In this document: piece by piece, positions 34,936 to 43,139 of the stretch
Position numbering within the stretch: the first letter of the stretch is position 1
Layout of the letters: every line of letters starts with the position of its first letter
Assembly (NCBI GenBank): GCA_016718135.1
Contig: JADKEF010000006.1
Location: 1-64,000, forward strand
DNA: 64,000 nucleotides
Direction of reading: 5' to 3'
Source of the DNA: Acidobacteriota bacterium
Lineage (GTDB): Bacteria > Acidobacteriota > Blastocatellia > Pyrinomonadales > Pyrinomonadaceae
The notes under the pieces: model-generated
What the model was told of the DNA's origin: nothing
Seen by the model: only the letters and a program-made list of their open reading frames with translations
Database searches by the model: none
Translations under genes and position numbers: made by a program

Positions 34936-37203
34936 ATGGCAGAACAGATAAAAGTAACCATAAACGAGCAGGAATTCGAGGTCGATAAATCGGCACGGCT
35001 GATCGACGTGTGCCGCGAAAAGGGCTTTGGCATTCCGTCGTTTTGCTATTACAAGGACCTCGAATTACAGGCTTCTTGCCGCATGTGCTTGGTTCGCATC
35101 GACAAGATGCCGAAGCTGCAGACGTCCTGCACGATCCTCTGTACGGATGGCATGGTCGTCACCACGCAGAGCGAGGAAGTCGAAAAGGCACAGCGTGCGA
35201 TGGGCGAATTTCTGCTCACTAATCATCCGCTCGATTGCCCTGTCTGCGACCGTGGCGGCGAATGTGAACTGCAGGAAGTCATATTTGACTGGGGCGATGT
35301 CGAAGAGCGGTTTACTGAAAAGAAAGATGTCGCACCTGAAAAATATCTCTCGCCGATCGTCGCTAACGACCCGCAACGCTGTATCCTTTGCAAACGCTGC
35401 ACTCGTGTCTGCGATGAGTGGATGGGCGAAGACGCGATCGAAGCAGGAAATCGCGGTGCGAATACGGTCATCGGCACGTACGGCGGTTGGCTAAATTGTT
35501 CGCAGTGCGGCAACTGTATCGAGGTTTGCCCGACCGGTACGCTGCTTGACGGAGTTTATCGCCACGAGACACGCCCATGGGAACTCGAACAGACCGTTTC
35601 GACCGACGTTTACGGTTCTGACGGAATGCAGATCTCGATCGGGTCACGCGGCGGTAAAGTGCATCGCATCGTCGCACGCGACCGTTATGTGAATGGCCTT
35701 AATGGCGAGTTTCTCGACGTGAAAGCACGTTTTGCACACGAGTTCATAAATCACGCCGATCGGATCAAAACACCGATGATCCGCTATTCAAAGGGCGGCA
35801 AGCTTATCCCTTCGACCTGGGACGCTGCGATCAAATTTGCAGCGGACAAGTTCAAGGAAGCTGGTAAATCAGTTGCCGTCGTCGCAAGCCCTCGACTGAC
35901 CAACGAAGCGGTCTTTACGCTGAAGAAGTTCGCGGTCGATGCGGCCGCTTCCGACAGTTTTGCGGTTTCGGACACGAGCGATCTCGCTCCGGTGTTTGAT
36001 AATCTTAGCGTTCCGCTCTGTACACACAAGGAAATTCGTTACGCATCGACGATCGTTCTGATCGGCGGCGAACCGGAAGAAGAGCAGAGCTACACCGCCA
36101 AGCAGATCCGCCAGGCGGTGCGTAATGGCGGAGCTAAGTTCATTTGTATCAACGATACGCCGATCAATCTGTCGCGCCAGGCAACGCAACTTGTGCATGT
36201 AAATCCGGGTACCGTAGATGCTTTCGCCCTTGCAATGGCAGACTCCGCGTCGGCGACCAATGCCGCTTCGAAAATGGGCGTTGACACGTCCGAGATCGAC
36301 ACGGTGATCAAGACAATCAGCGAGACTACGGGCAGCGTCATCATCATGCTCGGCAGCGAGCTGTCGAACGAAGCTCAGGCAGCGATAGCGTCTTGTGCGT
36401 CAACATTTGCTGGCGAAGGCCGAACCGTTCTGCTACATCCGCTTGCCAAATACAACAACTCGGTCGGTGCCCACGACATGACCCCGGGCCGCAAATCAGT
36501 TGTTGATGTTATGAAGAACGCGAAAGCGGTTCTCGTCGCGGGAAGTTTGCAGGACGCCAGCGTCTTGGTGGGAAAAGAGTTTGTCGCGGTTCAGGAGTTG
36601 TTCCTGACCGAAACCTGCGATCACGCCGATGTGGTCTTCCCTGCTGCGAGCTTTGCCGAGATCGACGGCACATTTACTAACAACGCCGGAAACATCCAGC
36701 GTGTTCGCAAAGCGATCGACCCGATCCATCAGGCCAAACCGGACTGGATGATAACCGCTCTGATCGCCCGCGAAATGGGCAGTGAGATCGCTCCCGATTG
36801 GTCGCCGTCAGCAATATTCAGGTCGATAGCCGATTCGGTTCCGGCTTACGAAGGCCTTCGATATCCGGCGCTCAAGGATGAGGCGAATCCGGTGCAGGCG
36901 AAATACGAGATCAAGTCAAGCATTGACGTTTCGGAATATATTGCCGCATTGAAAGCCTCAGTTGAAAAGATGACGGCGTCAGAGAAGCTTACAGATGTAC
37001 CACGGGTTGGCCACAAACTGCATCGTTTGACAACGATGACGAGCAAGACGCAGCAGTTTCATCTGCTGGCCCATGGCAACCCAAAACCCGAAAATCTTCT
37101 CGTCTCGCCGCTAGTGCAGTTTGAGCTTGACGGCTCGCCGCGTGCCGAAATTGCCGATGCCGTAGCCGTTGGGGCTGCCGATAGGAGTGCTCCGGGCAAA
37201 TAG
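34936..37203 (+). CDS. nuoG: NADH-quinone oxidoreductase subunit G
   Basis: A 755-residue iron-sulfur subunit. In order: a [2Fe-2S] ferredoxin domain (SFCYYKDLELQASCRMCL, N1b), the His/Cys N5 motif HPLDCPVCDRGGEC (about 97), CILCKRCTRVC (Cys 149, 152, 155, 159) and CSQCGNCIEVCP (Cys 188, 191, 194, 198), then a molybdopterin-oxidoreductase-like domain. The last two motifs form a double ferredoxin-type pattern, fuller than the N4 motif of Escherichia coli NuoG. No CxxCxxxC motif for N7 follows. The frame opens at 34858, but MAEQIKV at 34936 is the family start. Confidence 0.95.
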   Translation: MAEQIKVTINEQEFEVDKSARLIDVCREKGFGIPSFCYYKDLELQASCRMCLVRIDKMPKLQTSCTILCTDGMVVTTQSEEVEKAQRAMGEFLLTNHPLDCPVCDRGGECELQEVIFDWGDVEERFTEKKDVAPEKYLSPIVANDPQRCILCKRCTRVCDEWMGEDAIEAGNRGANTVIGTYGGWLNCSQCGNCIEVCPTGTLLDGVYRHETRPWELEQTVSTDVYGSDGMQISIGSRGGKVHRIVARDRYVNGLNGEFLDVKARFAHEFINHADRIKTPMIRYSKGGKLIPSTWDAAIKFAADKFKEAGKSVAVVASPRLTNEAVFTLKKFAVDAAASDSFAVSDTSDLAPVFDNLSVPLCTHKEIRYASTIVLIGGEPEEEQSYTAKQIRQAVRNGGAKFICINDTPINLSRQATQLVHVNPGTVDAFALAMADSASATNAASKMGVDTSEIDTVIKTISETTGSVIIMLGSELSNEAQAAIASCASTFAGEGRTVLLHPLAKYNNSVGAHDMTPGRKSVVDVMKNAKAVLVAGSLQDASVLVGKEFVAVQELFLTETCDHADVVFPAASFAEIDGTFTNNAGNIQRVRKAIDPIHQAKPDWMITALIAREMGSEIAPDWSPSAIFRSIADSVPAYEGLRYPALKDEANPVQAKYEIKSSIDVSEYIAALKASVEKMTASEKLTDVPRVGHKLHRLTTMTSKTQQFHLLAHGNPKPENLLVSPLVQFELDGSPRAEIADAVAVGAADRSAPGK

Positions 37204-37208
37204 TTTTT

Positions 37209-38303
37209 ATGGAATTTGAGTCAATCCTCAAAACCGCATTTCCGTTCATCGTGATTAGCATCGGTGTGCTCATGGGCTTCCAGATCGTGTTGATGATCGT
37301 CGCCTATACGGTTCTCGGTGAGCGTAAACTCCTTGGATGGATGCAGGGTCGTATTGGCCCTAATCGAGTCGGCCCTTGGGGCGTTCTTCAGCCCTTTGCC
37401 GATCTGCTCAAGTTCATCCTTAAAGAAGACATCGTCCCGGATAAATCGACCAAGTTCGTCTATTTCCTCGCGCCTCTCGTCGCTTTGACCTGTGCGTTAA
37501 TGCCGATCGTTGTGTATCCGTTCGGCCCGGCGATCACGACGGTCGACTGGAGCTTTCTGCCCTACGGCCTTGGCGAAGGGGTCCGTGCGTTGCCGCTAAC
37601 TATTGCAAAGATAGATGTTGGCGTGCTGTTTGTTTTTGGAATTACATCTGTTGGTGTTTACGGCATCGCTCTCGCCGGTTGGTCGTCGAACAGCAAATAC
37701 AGCTTGATGGGCGGCCTGCGTTCCTCGGCCCAGATGATCTCGTATGAGCTCGCAATGGGTGCGTCGGTCATTGGCGTCGTGATGCTTGCGGGAACACTTG
37801 ATCTTAACGGCATCATTTACGCACAGCAACAATCGACTTTTCGATGGTTCATTATCCCGCAGTTCATTGGCTTTTTTGTGTTCCTGATCTCTGCTTTTGC
37901 TGAGACGAACCGAACGCCCTTTGACCTGCCTGAGGCTGAAACCGAGCTCGTTGCTGGATTTCATACCGAGTATTCGGCTCTAAAATTTGCACTATTCTTC
38001 ATGGCCGAGTACGTGAATATGTTCACGGTATCGATGATGTGCACGGTGCTTTTCCTCGGCGGTTGGTACGTGCCGGGCCTGAGCCATATTTTTGAGGTCG
38101 GCTCAATTCCGTATGCGGTGGTCAGTCACGTAGCCTTTATCGGCAAGATCTGTGCGTTCCTGGTCCTGTATATTTGGGTTCGCGGAACGCTGCCTAGATT
38201 TCGTTTTGACCAACTGATGAATTTCGGCTGGAAGTTTTTATTGCCCGTTGCGTTGGCAAATGTGATCTTCACGATAATCGTAGTTTTCTTTGTGAATAGG
38301 TAA
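37209..38303 (+). CDS. nuoH: NADH-quinone oxidoreductase subunit H
   Basis: A 364-residue membrane subunit with about eight helices, linking the peripheral arm to the proton pumps. Family segments: ERKLLGWMQGRIGPNRVGPWG, the quinone-side loop, and ETNRTPFDLPEAETELVAGFHTEYS-type region (EAETELVAGFHTEYS). No clear ribosome site. nuoJ follows directly: the usual nuoI is missing at this point. Confidence 0.96.
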   Translation: MEFESILKTAFPFIVISIGVLMGFQIVLMIVAYTVLGERKLLGWMQGRIGPNRVGPWGVLQPFADLLKFILKEDIVPDKSTKFVYFLAPLVALTCALMPIVVYPFGPAITTVDWSFLPYGLGEGVRALPLTIAKIDVGVLFVFGITSVGVYGIALAGWSSNSKYSLMGGLRSSAQMISYELAMGASVIGVVMLAGTLDLNGIIYAQQQSTFRWFIIPQFIGFFVFLISAFAETNRTPFDLPEAETELVAGFHTEYSALKFALFFMAEYVNMFTVSMMCTVLFLGGWYVPGLSHIFEVGSIPYAVVSHVAFIGKICAFLVLYIWVRGTLPRFRFDQLMNFGWKFLLPVALANVIFTIIVVFFVNR

Positions 38304-38306
38304 TTT

Positions 38307-38864
38307 ATGGTTGGGACAGCCCTATTCTTTTTATTTGCCGGATTCGCCATCATGTGTGCGATCTCGATGGTGTATCACAAAAATCCGCTCTACAGCGCGA
38401 TCTCGCTGGTCGGCGTGTTTATCTCGCTGTCTTGTATTTACGTGACGTTGGCGGCTCCGTTCATTGCGGCTGTGCAGATATTGATCTACGCGGGTGCCAT
38501 CATGGTTTTGGTCGTGTTTGTGATCATGCTACTGAATCTCGACGACGACCGGCCGCTAAACCGGCTGCGATACCTTTATGCGATCGGCGGAGGCCTCGGC
38601 GTTGTTCTACTGGCACAGACGCTGTTTGTCTTTTATGCGGTGCTGCGAGCCCCGAATCAGCCGGTCGATCCAAATACTTCGGCGGGCAAAACACTAACGA
38701 TCGGCCAGGCGATGTACACGGAATACCTGCTGCCGGTCGAGATAGTGGGCGTACTTTTGATGATGGCAATTATTGGCTCGGTAATGCTGGCAAGACGCTT
38801 GAGCCAGCCGCAACTTGAATTAGTCGTCGAGCGGGAAGAAGAGCTAAGAGGCGAGGACGACTAG
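38307..38864 (+). CDS. nuoJ: NADH-quinone oxidoreductase subunit J
   Basis: A 185-residue membrane subunit with five hydrophobic helices: FAGFAIMCAISMVYHKNPLY, then the conserved IYAGAIMVLVVFVIMLLNL helix with its pi-bulge region. The acidic C terminus (EREEELRGEDD) is cytoplasmic. It starts three bases after nuoH. Confidence 0.95.
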   Translation: MVGTALFFLFAGFAIMCAISMVYHKNPLYSAISLVGVFISLSCIYVTLAAPFIAAVQILIYAGAIMVLVVFVIMLLNLDDDRPLNRLRYLYAIGGGLGVVLLAQTLFVFYAVLRAPNQPVDPNTSAGKTLTIGQAMYTEYLLPVEIVGVLLMMAIIGSVMLARRLSQPQLELVVEREEELRGEDD

Positions 38865-38868
38865 CTTT

Positions 38869-38928
38869 GGCAGTCGGCTATCCGCTTTCGGCCTTGCCGA
38901 CTGCTGACTACTGACTACTGACTACTGA
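38869..38928. repeat. Inverted repeat plus period-7 CTGACTA tandem repeat (nuoJ-nuoK)
   Basis: GCAGTCGGC (38870-38878) and GCCGACTGC (38896-38904) form a 9-bp inverted repeat, followed by 3.6 copies of CTGACTA (38904-38928). The element fills the spacer and ends five bases before the nuoK ATG. Confidence 0.85.
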
Positions 38929-38933
38929 ATAAC

Positions 38934-39239
38934 ATGGAACCGAATTTAGCGAGTTATCTCGCACTTTCAGGAATATTGTTCACGATCGGCTGCGTCGGCG
39001 TTATTTTCAAACGCAACGCGATCGGGATGTTCATGTGTATCGAGTTGATGCTCAACGCGGTCAACCTCACGTTTGTCGCGTTCTCGCGATACTACGCCGA
39101 TACGACCGGGCAGCTTTTTGTATTTATGGTAATGGCTGTCGCCGCGTGCGAAGCCGCCGTCGGCCTCGGCATTATCATCTCGTTCTTCCGAAACAGTCAG
39201 TCTGTCGATGTGGATGATGCGAGTCTGATGAAGAATTAG
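38934..39239 (+). CDS. nuoK: NADH-quinone oxidoreductase subunit K
   Basis: A 101-residue subunit with three helices. FMCIELMLNAVNLTFVAFSR carries the conserved membrane Glu of the proton path, and MVMAVAACEAAVGLGIII carries the second. Length is typical. The start is preceded by a repeat rather than a ribosome site. Confidence 0.95.
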   Translation: MEPNLASYLALSGILFTIGCVGVIFKRNAIGMFMCIELMLNAVNLTFVAFSRYYADTTGQLFVFMVMAVAACEAAVGLGIIISFFRNSQSVDVDDASLMKN

Positions 39240-39302
39240 TAAGAGTTCGGTCTTTAGGGCGGTGAGCTGTGAATATTATTCGCGCCCAAAACGAAAGAGA
39301 TA

Positions 39303-41450
39303 ATGGTTGAAAATAACCTACTCAGTATAATAATCTTCGCCCCGCTGGTCGGTGCCGTGATCAACTGGCTCATTGGCGGGAAGTTGAAGAATGAGGCGTT
39401 TAGCGGGCTTATCGCCTGCGGTTCGATCCTGGTGTCGACGGTCGTTGCGTTTTACATCGCGTTCGTCGCGGGCGGCGGTGCGTTGTTTATCGACAAACCG
39501 GTTCTGGATCATCTGTGGACGTGGATCCAGGTTGGTACATTCCGTGCCGATTTTGGCCTCGGAATGGACCGCTTGAGCGGTATTTACGCCTGTTTCATTA
39601 CTTTTGTCGGGCTTCTCATACACATTTTCGCAACCGGCTATATGCACGGGGACAAGGGATTTTATCGCTTTTTTGCGTATCTAAATCTCTTCATGTTCGC
39701 GATGCTGACGCTCATTTTGGCAGATAATTACCTGCTGATGTTCGTCGGATGGGAAGGCGTGGGACTTTGCTCGTACCTGCTGATCGGTTATTACATCAAG
39801 AAGGACGAGGCTCGAAAGGCCGCAAAGAAAGCCTTTGTAATGAACCGCATCGGCGACTGGGGCGTGTTGATCGGGATATTCCTTGTGTTTACGCTGACCG
39901 GTTCGATCTCGTTTTTTGATAAAACGGTCGACGGCCAACAGGTGCATAGCGTGTTCACATACGTGCTCGAACACATGCACGCAGATCCTTTCACGTGGGG
40001 AGCGATCGTTGCAGGTGGACTGACGTCTGTCGGCGTATTGCTCTTCATCGGAGCAACGGGTAAATCGGCACAAATCCCGCTGCTCACATGGCTTCCGGAC
40101 GCGATGGCAGGGCCGACGCCGGTCTCGGCCCTTATCCACGCCGCGACGATGGTCACGGCGGGTGTTTATCTCGTCGTCCGTTCGAATGCCATCTATCAAA
40201 TGTCGCCGACAGCGATGTGGATCATTGCGATCATCGGTGCCGCCACTGCGATATTCGCCGCTTCGATAGCGATCGCTCAGAACGACATTAAGAAGGTCCT
40301 CGCCTATTCGACCGTCTCACAGCTTGGATTTATGTTCCTCGCGGCTGGTGTCGGAGCATTTACCGTAGCGATCTTTCACGTGATGACACACGCGTTTTTC
40401 AAAGCGTTGCTTTTCCTCGGTTCCGGCTCGGTCATTCACGGGATGCACCACGAGCAGGACATGCGAAAGATGGGCAACCTGAAAAAGCACATGCCCATTA
40501 CGTTCATCACAATGGCGATGGGCTGGCTCGCGATCTGCGGTATTCCGATCTGGGCAGGATTTTTCTCGAAGGACGAGATCCTTTATAAGACATTTGCGGC
40601 TGATAAATACTTCCCGTCGGGAGCCTTCCTTGGCGAAGAATTCCTCTACGGCGTCGCCCTAGTGACCGCTGTTCTGACAGCAGTTTACATGACCAGAATG
40701 ATGGTCATGACATTCTGGGGCGAAGAGCGTTTTCATCACGAGATCGAGGGCGAGCATGCCCATGACGATCACGACGCACACGAAGATGCACACGCTCATG
40801 TCCATGATGACGATGAGGAAGAGCATCATCACATTCCGGCAGATTTCAAACCGCACGAATCGCCGTGGGTGATGACCGTACCGCTTATCATATTGGCGTT
40901 TCTCTCGACCGTCGGCGGCCTTATCGGAGTGCCTTACGCAATGAGTTCGTTGGTCGGTATCAAAGACGCGAATACGTTTGAGCATGTCCTGGAACCAGTG
41001 ATCGCCGAAACGGAAATGCCGACCGCAATCGCCGCTCGCGAAGCGGGTAAGTCGCATGCTCCTGAGGTTGTTCAGAAAGAAAGGCTGCTCGCAGGATTGT
41101 CGGTCGTAATGGCCGCTCTTGGCATCGCAATCGGCTTCGGGCTTTTCCTTAAGACGCCGCTTCGCAAAATGCCTAAGATACTCGAGCAAAAATGGCGGCT
41201 CGATGAGTTTTACAATGGCTATATAGTCGATCCGATCACACGATTTTCGACTAAGAGCCTCTGGAAAGGTTTCGACGTGGGCTTTATCGACGGCATCGTC
41301 AATGGCATAGGCGGCTTTGTGATGGAGGCTGGCAACGCAGTCCGCGGCCTTCAGGTGGGCTACGTCCGCAGCTACGCCGCCATCATCCTGCTCGGAGCCT
41401 TGGCCGTGCTTGGGTATTTTATATATTACGGGTTAAAGCTCGTAGCATGA
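39303..41450 (+). CDS. nuoL: NADH-quinone oxidoreductase subunit L, with a His-rich loop
   Basis: A 715-residue antiporter-like proton-pumping subunit with its long C-terminal lateral helix. Family segments: FVGWEGVGLCSYLLIGYY, LLTWLPDAMAGPTPVSALIHAATMVTAGVYL-type region (PDAMAGPTPVSALIHAATMV), and KALLFLGSGSVIHGMHHEQDMRKMG. An unusual loop at residues 478-510 holds 12 His and 14 acidic residues (HHEIEGEHAHDDHDAHEDAH and onward), a possible metal-binding stretch. GAAAGAGA lies before the ATG. Confidence 0.95.
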   Translation: MVENNLLSIIIFAPLVGAVINWLIGGKLKNEAFSGLIACGSILVSTVVAFYIAFVAGGGALFIDKPVLDHLWTWIQVGTFRADFGLGMDRLSGIYACFITFVGLLIHIFATGYMHGDKGFYRFFAYLNLFMFAMLTLILADNYLLMFVGWEGVGLCSYLLIGYYIKKDEARKAAKKAFVMNRIGDWGVLIGIFLVFTLTGSISFFDKTVDGQQVHSVFTYVLEHMHADPFTWGAIVAGGLTSVGVLLFIGATGKSAQIPLLTWLPDAMAGPTPVSALIHAATMVTAGVYLVVRSNAIYQMSPTAMWIIAIIGAATAIFAASIAIAQNDIKKVLAYSTVSQLGFMFLAAGVGAFTVAIFHVMTHAFFKALLFLGSGSVIHGMHHEQDMRKMGNLKKHMPITFITMAMGWLAICGIPIWAGFFSKDEILYKTFAADKYFPSGAFLGEEFLYGVALVTAVLTAVYMTRMMVMTFWGEERFHHEIEGEHAHDDHDAHEDAHAHVHDDDEEEHHHIPADFKPHESPWVMTVPLIILAFLSTVGGLIGVPYAMSSLVGIKDANTFEHVLEPVIAETEMPTAIAAREAGKSHAPEVVQKERLLAGLSVVMAALGIAIGFGLFLKTPLRKMPKILEQKWRLDEFYNGYIVDPITRFSTKSLWKGFDVGFIDGIVNGIGGFVMEAGNAVRGLQVGYVRSYAAIILLGALAVLGYFIYYGLKLVA

Positions 41451-41451
41451 T

Positions 41452-41515
41452 GTTCAAAGTTTCAAGTTCAAGGTTCAAAGTTACAACCTTGAACTTTGAA
41501 CCTTGAACTTTGAAC
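41452..41515. repeat. Period-7 palindromic element (nuoL-nuoM)
   Basis: The left half consists of seven-base units GTTCAAA, GTTTCAA, GTTCAAG, GTTCAAA. The right half is the inverted series TTGAACT, TTGAACC, TTGAACT, TTGAAC. Together they can fold into a long hairpin. It begins one base after the nuoL stop and ends seven bases before the nuoM ATG. Confidence 0.9.
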
Positions 41516-41522
41516 TAATTTG

Positions 41523-43139
41523 ATGGACTTTTTAAGTAACAATCTACTTACCATTTTGATCCTGCTGCCCGTCGTCGGTGCGGTGCTCACGCTCGCGCAT
41601 CAGGCGTTTTGGAAGCAGGAAAGCCAGCTCAAATGGGTAACGCTTGGCTTTACCGCGCTTAATTTTGTGGTCTCGCTGGCACTGTTCTCTAAATCGGCAG
41701 TTGCGGGAGCGAGTGGGTTCTTCTTTGAGAAGAACGTACCCTGGATCAACGCGATCGGGACGAATTATCACGTTGGCGTCGACGGACTTAGCTTTTGGCT
41801 GGTGATATTGACGACCTTTATCATGCCGATCGCGGTGCTATCGACCTGGCACGCGGTCGAGAAGAAGGCGACGGCGTTTTACGTCTTTTTGCTGTTGCTC
41901 GAGTCGGCGATGATCGGCGTCTTTGTGTCCTTGGATCTGCTGGTCTTTTACCTGTTCTTCGAGGCATCGCTCATCCCGATGTTCTTCCTAATCGGCGTCT
42001 GGGGCGGCGAAAATCGCATCTATGCGGCGGTCAAGTTCTTTATCTTTACGGCACTAGGCAGTTTGCTGATGCTGGTCGCGATCATCGGCTTGTACTTCAT
42101 TTACGCCGATCAGACGGGCCTTGGCGGTTCGTTCGATTTTGTTGCTATTTTGAATGCGATGAAGGCCGGTAATCTTATATTGCCTGCTCAAACGGGAATG
42201 CTTCTGTTTGCCGCATTCGCAATCGCATTTGCGATCAAGGTTCCACTCTTCCCTTTCCACACATGGCTGCCGGACGCTCACACTGAGGCTCCAACGGCTG
42301 GTTCGGTCATTCTTGCCGCTGTCTTGCTCAAGATGGGAACGTACGGCCTGATGCGGTTCAACTTTGCCTTGTTCCCGGACCAGAGCCGCGAGACGGCGTG
42401 GATATTTATCACGCTCGCGATCATCGGAATTATATACGGGGCGCTTGTCGCAATGGTGCAGCCTGACGTTAAACGCCTTGTCGCGTATTCGTCGGTCGCA
42501 CATATGGGATTTGTGATCCTCGGCATGTTCTCGTTTACCGAGATGGGAATGCAGGGTGCGGTCTATCAGATGCTCAATCACGGCGTCTCGACCGGAGCGT
42601 TATTCCTGCTCGTCGGCTTTATCTACGAACGCCGACACACGCGGCAGATCAAAGATTTTGGTGGATTGGCAAACGTCATGCCGATCTACGCGACAGTATT
42701 TATTTTTACAGTTCTATCCTCTGTCGGATTGCCGTTCCTTAATGGATTCGTCGGTGAATTTCTGATCATGGTCGGTATGTTCCAGTCGCAGGTGCTGAGC
42801 GTGACCTCGACGGTCAATTGGAACTACGTCGCCACGATGATCGCCGGAACGGGCGTTATTTTCGCGGCCGTTTACCTGCTGTGGATGGTGCAGCGAGTCT
42901 TCTTTGGCAAGGTCACCAGCGAAAAGAATCGCTCGCTTGCCGACCTCAATTGGCGTGAGATCGGCCTGCTGGCTCCGCTCCTTTTCCTGATGATCTACAT
43001 GGGCGTCTTTCCTAAGCCGTTCTTAGCCAGGACCGCGAGCGTCGTCAAAGGATTGCAGGAACGCGTGATGCACCAGGCCGGCGGCACGATCGAAAAAACT
43101 GAGTTAAAGCCGGTATCGGCCGACGCCGAACACAAGTAA
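41523..43139 (+). CDS. nuoM: NADH-quinone oxidoreductase subunit M
   Basis: A 538-residue antiporter-like subunit with about 14 helices. Key segments: the Glu-bearing FYLFFEASLIPMFFLIG, FAIKVPLFPFHTWLPDAHTEAPTAGSV-type region (VPLFPFHTWLPDAHTEAPT), and VAYSSVAHMGFVILGM. A TTG three bases earlier opens the frame, but the ATG at 41523 gives the usual start. The stop overlaps the nuoN ATG by one base. Confidence 0.96.
   Translation: MDFLSNNLLTILILLPVVGAVLTLAHQAFWKQESQLKWVTLGFTALNFVVSLALFSKSAVAGASGFFFEKNVPWINAIGTNYHVGVDGLSFWLVILTTFIMPIAVLSTWHAVEKKATAFYVFLLLLESAMIGVFVSLDLLVFYLFFEASLIPMFFLIGVWGGENRIYAAVKFFIFTALGSLLMLVAIIGLYFIYADQTGLGGSFDFVAILNAMKAGNLILPAQTGMLLFAAFAIAFAIKVPLFPFHTWLPDAHTEAPTAGSVILAAVLLKMGTYGLMRFNFALFPDQSRETAWIFITLAIIGIIYGALVAMVQPDVKRLVAYSSVAHMGFVILGMFSFTEMGMQGAVYQMLNHGVSTGALFLLVGFIYERRHTRQIKDFGGLANVMPIYATVFIFTVLSSVGLPFLNGFVGEFLIMVGMFQSQVLSVTSTVNWNYVATMIAGTGVIFAAVYLLWMVQRVFFGKVTSEKNRSLADLNWREIGLLAPLLFLMIYMGVFPKPFLARTASVVKGLQERVMHQAGGTIEKTELKPVSADAEHK

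Noticed and set aside
38904..38928. Possible CRISPR or larger satellite array
   Set aside because: Units are only seven bases with no spacers; it is a simple tandem repeat in an operon gap.
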